Positions 62,758 through 64,000 of a DNA stretch of 64,000 bases are shown piece after piece. Source of the DNA: Hybos culiciformis (Eukaryota > Arthropoda > Insecta > Diptera > Hybotidae). The DNA is taken from NCBI GenBank assembly GCA_964007475.1, contig OZ023274.1:99829322-99893321 (forward strand), read 5' to 3'. A program made the translations under genes and the position numbers. The notes under the pieces were generated by a model that ran no database searches, was not told the origin of the DNA, and saw nothing but the letters and a program-made list of their open reading frames with translations. Within the stretch, counting starts at the first letter, position 1, and each line of letters opens with the position of its first letter.

Positions 62758-62906
62758 TGTTATATCTTCAGGAATAAAAAACGTGGTTTCTGTTTGAATG
62801 ATGAAAAACTAATGAATTTTTTATTCGTATGCAAATATGAATTATAGAAAGAGAACACAATGTTAAAATGAATTTTAGTTACACTTGTAGTGGTGAAGTT
62901 ATAATA
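62758..62906 (-). repeat. 5' LTR of the retrotransposon
   Basis: Identical 149-bp partner of the 3' LTR. It is followed on minus, after the three bases AAT, by the primer-binding site TGGCGACGAGGG at 62754-62743. Confidence 0.93.
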
Positions 62907-63140
62907 GTCGGCGATTGTAAAATGACATTTGTCCGCAGCGGGCAAATGTCTCAAAATGCGCGGACAAATGACATTTTGCAAAATGTCATTTGTCCGCGAT
63001 TACTTTTTATCGAGGACAAATGACATTTTGCAAAATGACGGACAAATGTCATTTTGATGTCCTCGATACAAAAACAAATCGCGGACAAATGTCCCGCGGA
63101 CAAATGTCCCGCGGACAAATGTCCAACCCCCCTATAACGC

Positions 63141-63237
63141 ACTACGAAGTAGTTTATAATGACAAAAAAACTACTTCCTAAAAGAGACAGATAACAAAAA
63201 GAATTTTTTTTTTTATTCGGCTATCTCGTTTTGATTT
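63141..63237. other. Junction between families B and A
   Basis: About 100 bases after the CTATAACGC duplication, with a small hairpin (GAAGTAGTTT ... AAACTACTTC, 63146-63177) and an A/T run. Not assignable to a gene. Confidence 0.5.
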
Positions 63238-63525
63238 CTATTTCGCACTGACCCACCTCCTGACCGCCCGCCCGCCGCGCCCCACCACCCCCTCTTGTTT
63301 TGGAACACCCCCTTTATCCTTTTCCCAAAAATAGGGGCAATCGGGCAAAAAAAAAAATTTCGCATACAAAAATGTATGAAACTTTGGGGGGGCCCTATCT
63401 CCGAAACGGGGCTTTTGCCCCAAGAACTGATTTCAGTTTTGGGAGTTTGGGCACCGCCTCTACACCCCCTCCAAGTTTCAGCCCATTCTGAGTGGTTCCC
63501 ATAAACTGCACTAACGCCATTGTTT
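63238..63525 (-). repeat. GC-rich interspersed repeat (family A), inverted copy
   Basis: Inverted relative to the copy at 15014. On minus it reads GTTAGTGCAGTTTATGGGAA, a GGCTGAAACTTGGAGGGGG-like core, CCCCGTTTCGGAGATAGGGC and a G-run tract (complement of 63257-63295). It shares the order of blocks with copy 1, including a CATACATTTTTGTATGCG-type piece. Frames on both strands here are repeat translations. Confidence 0.8.
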
Positions 63526-64000
63526 TTTTTTATTTCTATTTATTTTTTTTGTTGTGTTTTTATATTTTTTATGTTTATTTTTGTGTTTTTAGACTTTTTT
63601 GGTATTTTGAATATTTTTTAATTTTTGAATAATTGTTGAAAGTTTCCGAGGGAAGTAAATTTAATCTAATTCAATAATTTTTTTGACTAATTCATTATTA
63701 TTAAATTAGTTTGAAGAAAAACAATTATGCACTACTTTATTCACAGCTTTGAATGCAGATATAAAAGGAAGAACCCGAAGAGAAATTTCTAAGATATAAA
63801 GTTTACGGCCTCAGTTTACCGCTCAACAGGGTCTTCTTTCCCCGCTAATTATATTATTTATAAGCTTTCCCTTAAAAATCTCTCCCTGATTTAATAATGA
63901 GATTCAATTCTCTTTCACCAGATTCAATTCATTCATCGTCATCAAAAAGTGGTGGGTGTATTGTACTGTGACGTTGCATGGAAAACTTTTTCTCGTTACT
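63526..64000. other. Right-edge sequence, possible promoter and first exon
   Basis: TATAAAAGG at 63760-63768 is a good TATA-box match, followed by less AT-rich sequence. An ATG at 63897 opens MRFNSLSPDSIHSSSSKSGG and stops after 24 codons unless spliced; a GT lies at AGTG|GTGGGT. A gene starting here and leaving the window is possible but unproven. Confidence 0.25.

Larger units (their letters stand above)
58481..62906 (-). mobile_element. Intact Ty3/gypsy-type LTR retrotransposon
   Basis: 4,426-bp element read on minus. The two 149-bp LTRs (58481-58629, 62758-62906) look identical base for base, and a 5-bp duplication GTCGG flanks it (58476-58480, 62907-62911). Primer-binding site TGGCGACGAGGG at 62754-62743, three bases inside the 5' LTR; polypurine tract AAGGGAAGAAGAAT at 58643-58630 next to the 3' LTR. 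A single uninterrupted gag-pol frame lies between. No envelope frame. Short LTRs, this priming sequence and fused gag-pol suggest a Mag-like lineage (inference). Inserted into the family B element. Confidence 0.95.
58384..63131. mobile_element. Palindromic TIR element (family B), split by an LTR retrotransposon
   Basis: Two parts, 58384-58480 and 62912-63131 (about 317 bp in total), belong to one element interrupted at 58481-62906. The outer ends align without gaps: GGCGCCGTGACATTTGTCCG on the left and GGGGGTTGGACATTTGTCCG (complement of the right end), then CGRGACATTTGTCCGCGAT in both. A perfect 9-bp duplication CTATAACGC flanks it (58375-58383, 63132-63140). The interior consists of GACATTTGTCC palindromic units. 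A 9-bp duplication is typical of Mutator-like elements; superfamily is an inference. No coding capacity. Confidence 0.75.

Noticed and set aside
1..64000. tRNA and rRNA genes
   Set aside because: I looked for T-loop (GGTTCRA) and A-box type words with foldable arms and found none that hold up.

Overview
The window is eukaryotic nuclear DNA, very AT-rich, with intron-containing genes, short GT-AG introns, many homopolymer and trinucleotide runs, and several transposable elements. The protein set (DHX36, site-2 protease, LYRM2, SOBP, GNB1L, ataxin-7) is animal, and the SOBP and ataxin-7 architectures together with the asparagine-rich low-complexity tracts fit an insect. I cannot place the order from sequence alone.

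Layout: (1) 1-8052, plus strand: the 3' part of a Dbl-family RhoGEF of the PLEKHG type, open at the left edge. (2) 10007-13949, minus: DHX36/RHAU, a G-quadruplex-resolving DEAH helicase, in six exons. (3) 15815-18872, plus: site-2 protease in three exons, with a 945-bp hAT-type element in intron 1. (4) 19330-19659, minus: LYRM2 in two exons, the first only ten codons. (5) 25361-44643, plus: SOBP in four coding exons with a 15.4-kb first intron that holds several non-autonomous elements. (6) 48472-49921, minus: GNB1L (WD40), three exons, one intron apparently GC-AG. (7) 52566-55231, minus: ataxin-7 (SAGA deubiquitinase anchor), two exons. (8) 58384-63131: a palindromic TIR element split by an intact 4,426-bp Ty3/gypsy-type retrotransposon (58481-62906, minus strand).

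The genes are unrelated housekeeping or developmental genes in alternating orientation; there is no operon-like logic. Most single-frame ORFs between them are noise from AT-rich or repetitive DNA.

The most unusual content is repetitive. A GC-rich, G-run-containing repeat family (copies at 15014-15299, 50327-50500 and, inverted, about 63238-63525) contrasts sharply with the AT-rich background. A second family consists of near-perfect 38-bp palindromes repeated about every 60 bp, with terminal inverted repeats and, in one copy, an exact 9-bp target duplication. The two families are interleaved at 50327-51264. At least five further MITE-like elements show inverted repeats, four of them with plausible target-site duplications. 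Exon joins were worked out by reading frame, splice consensus and family recognition; no similarity search was possible.
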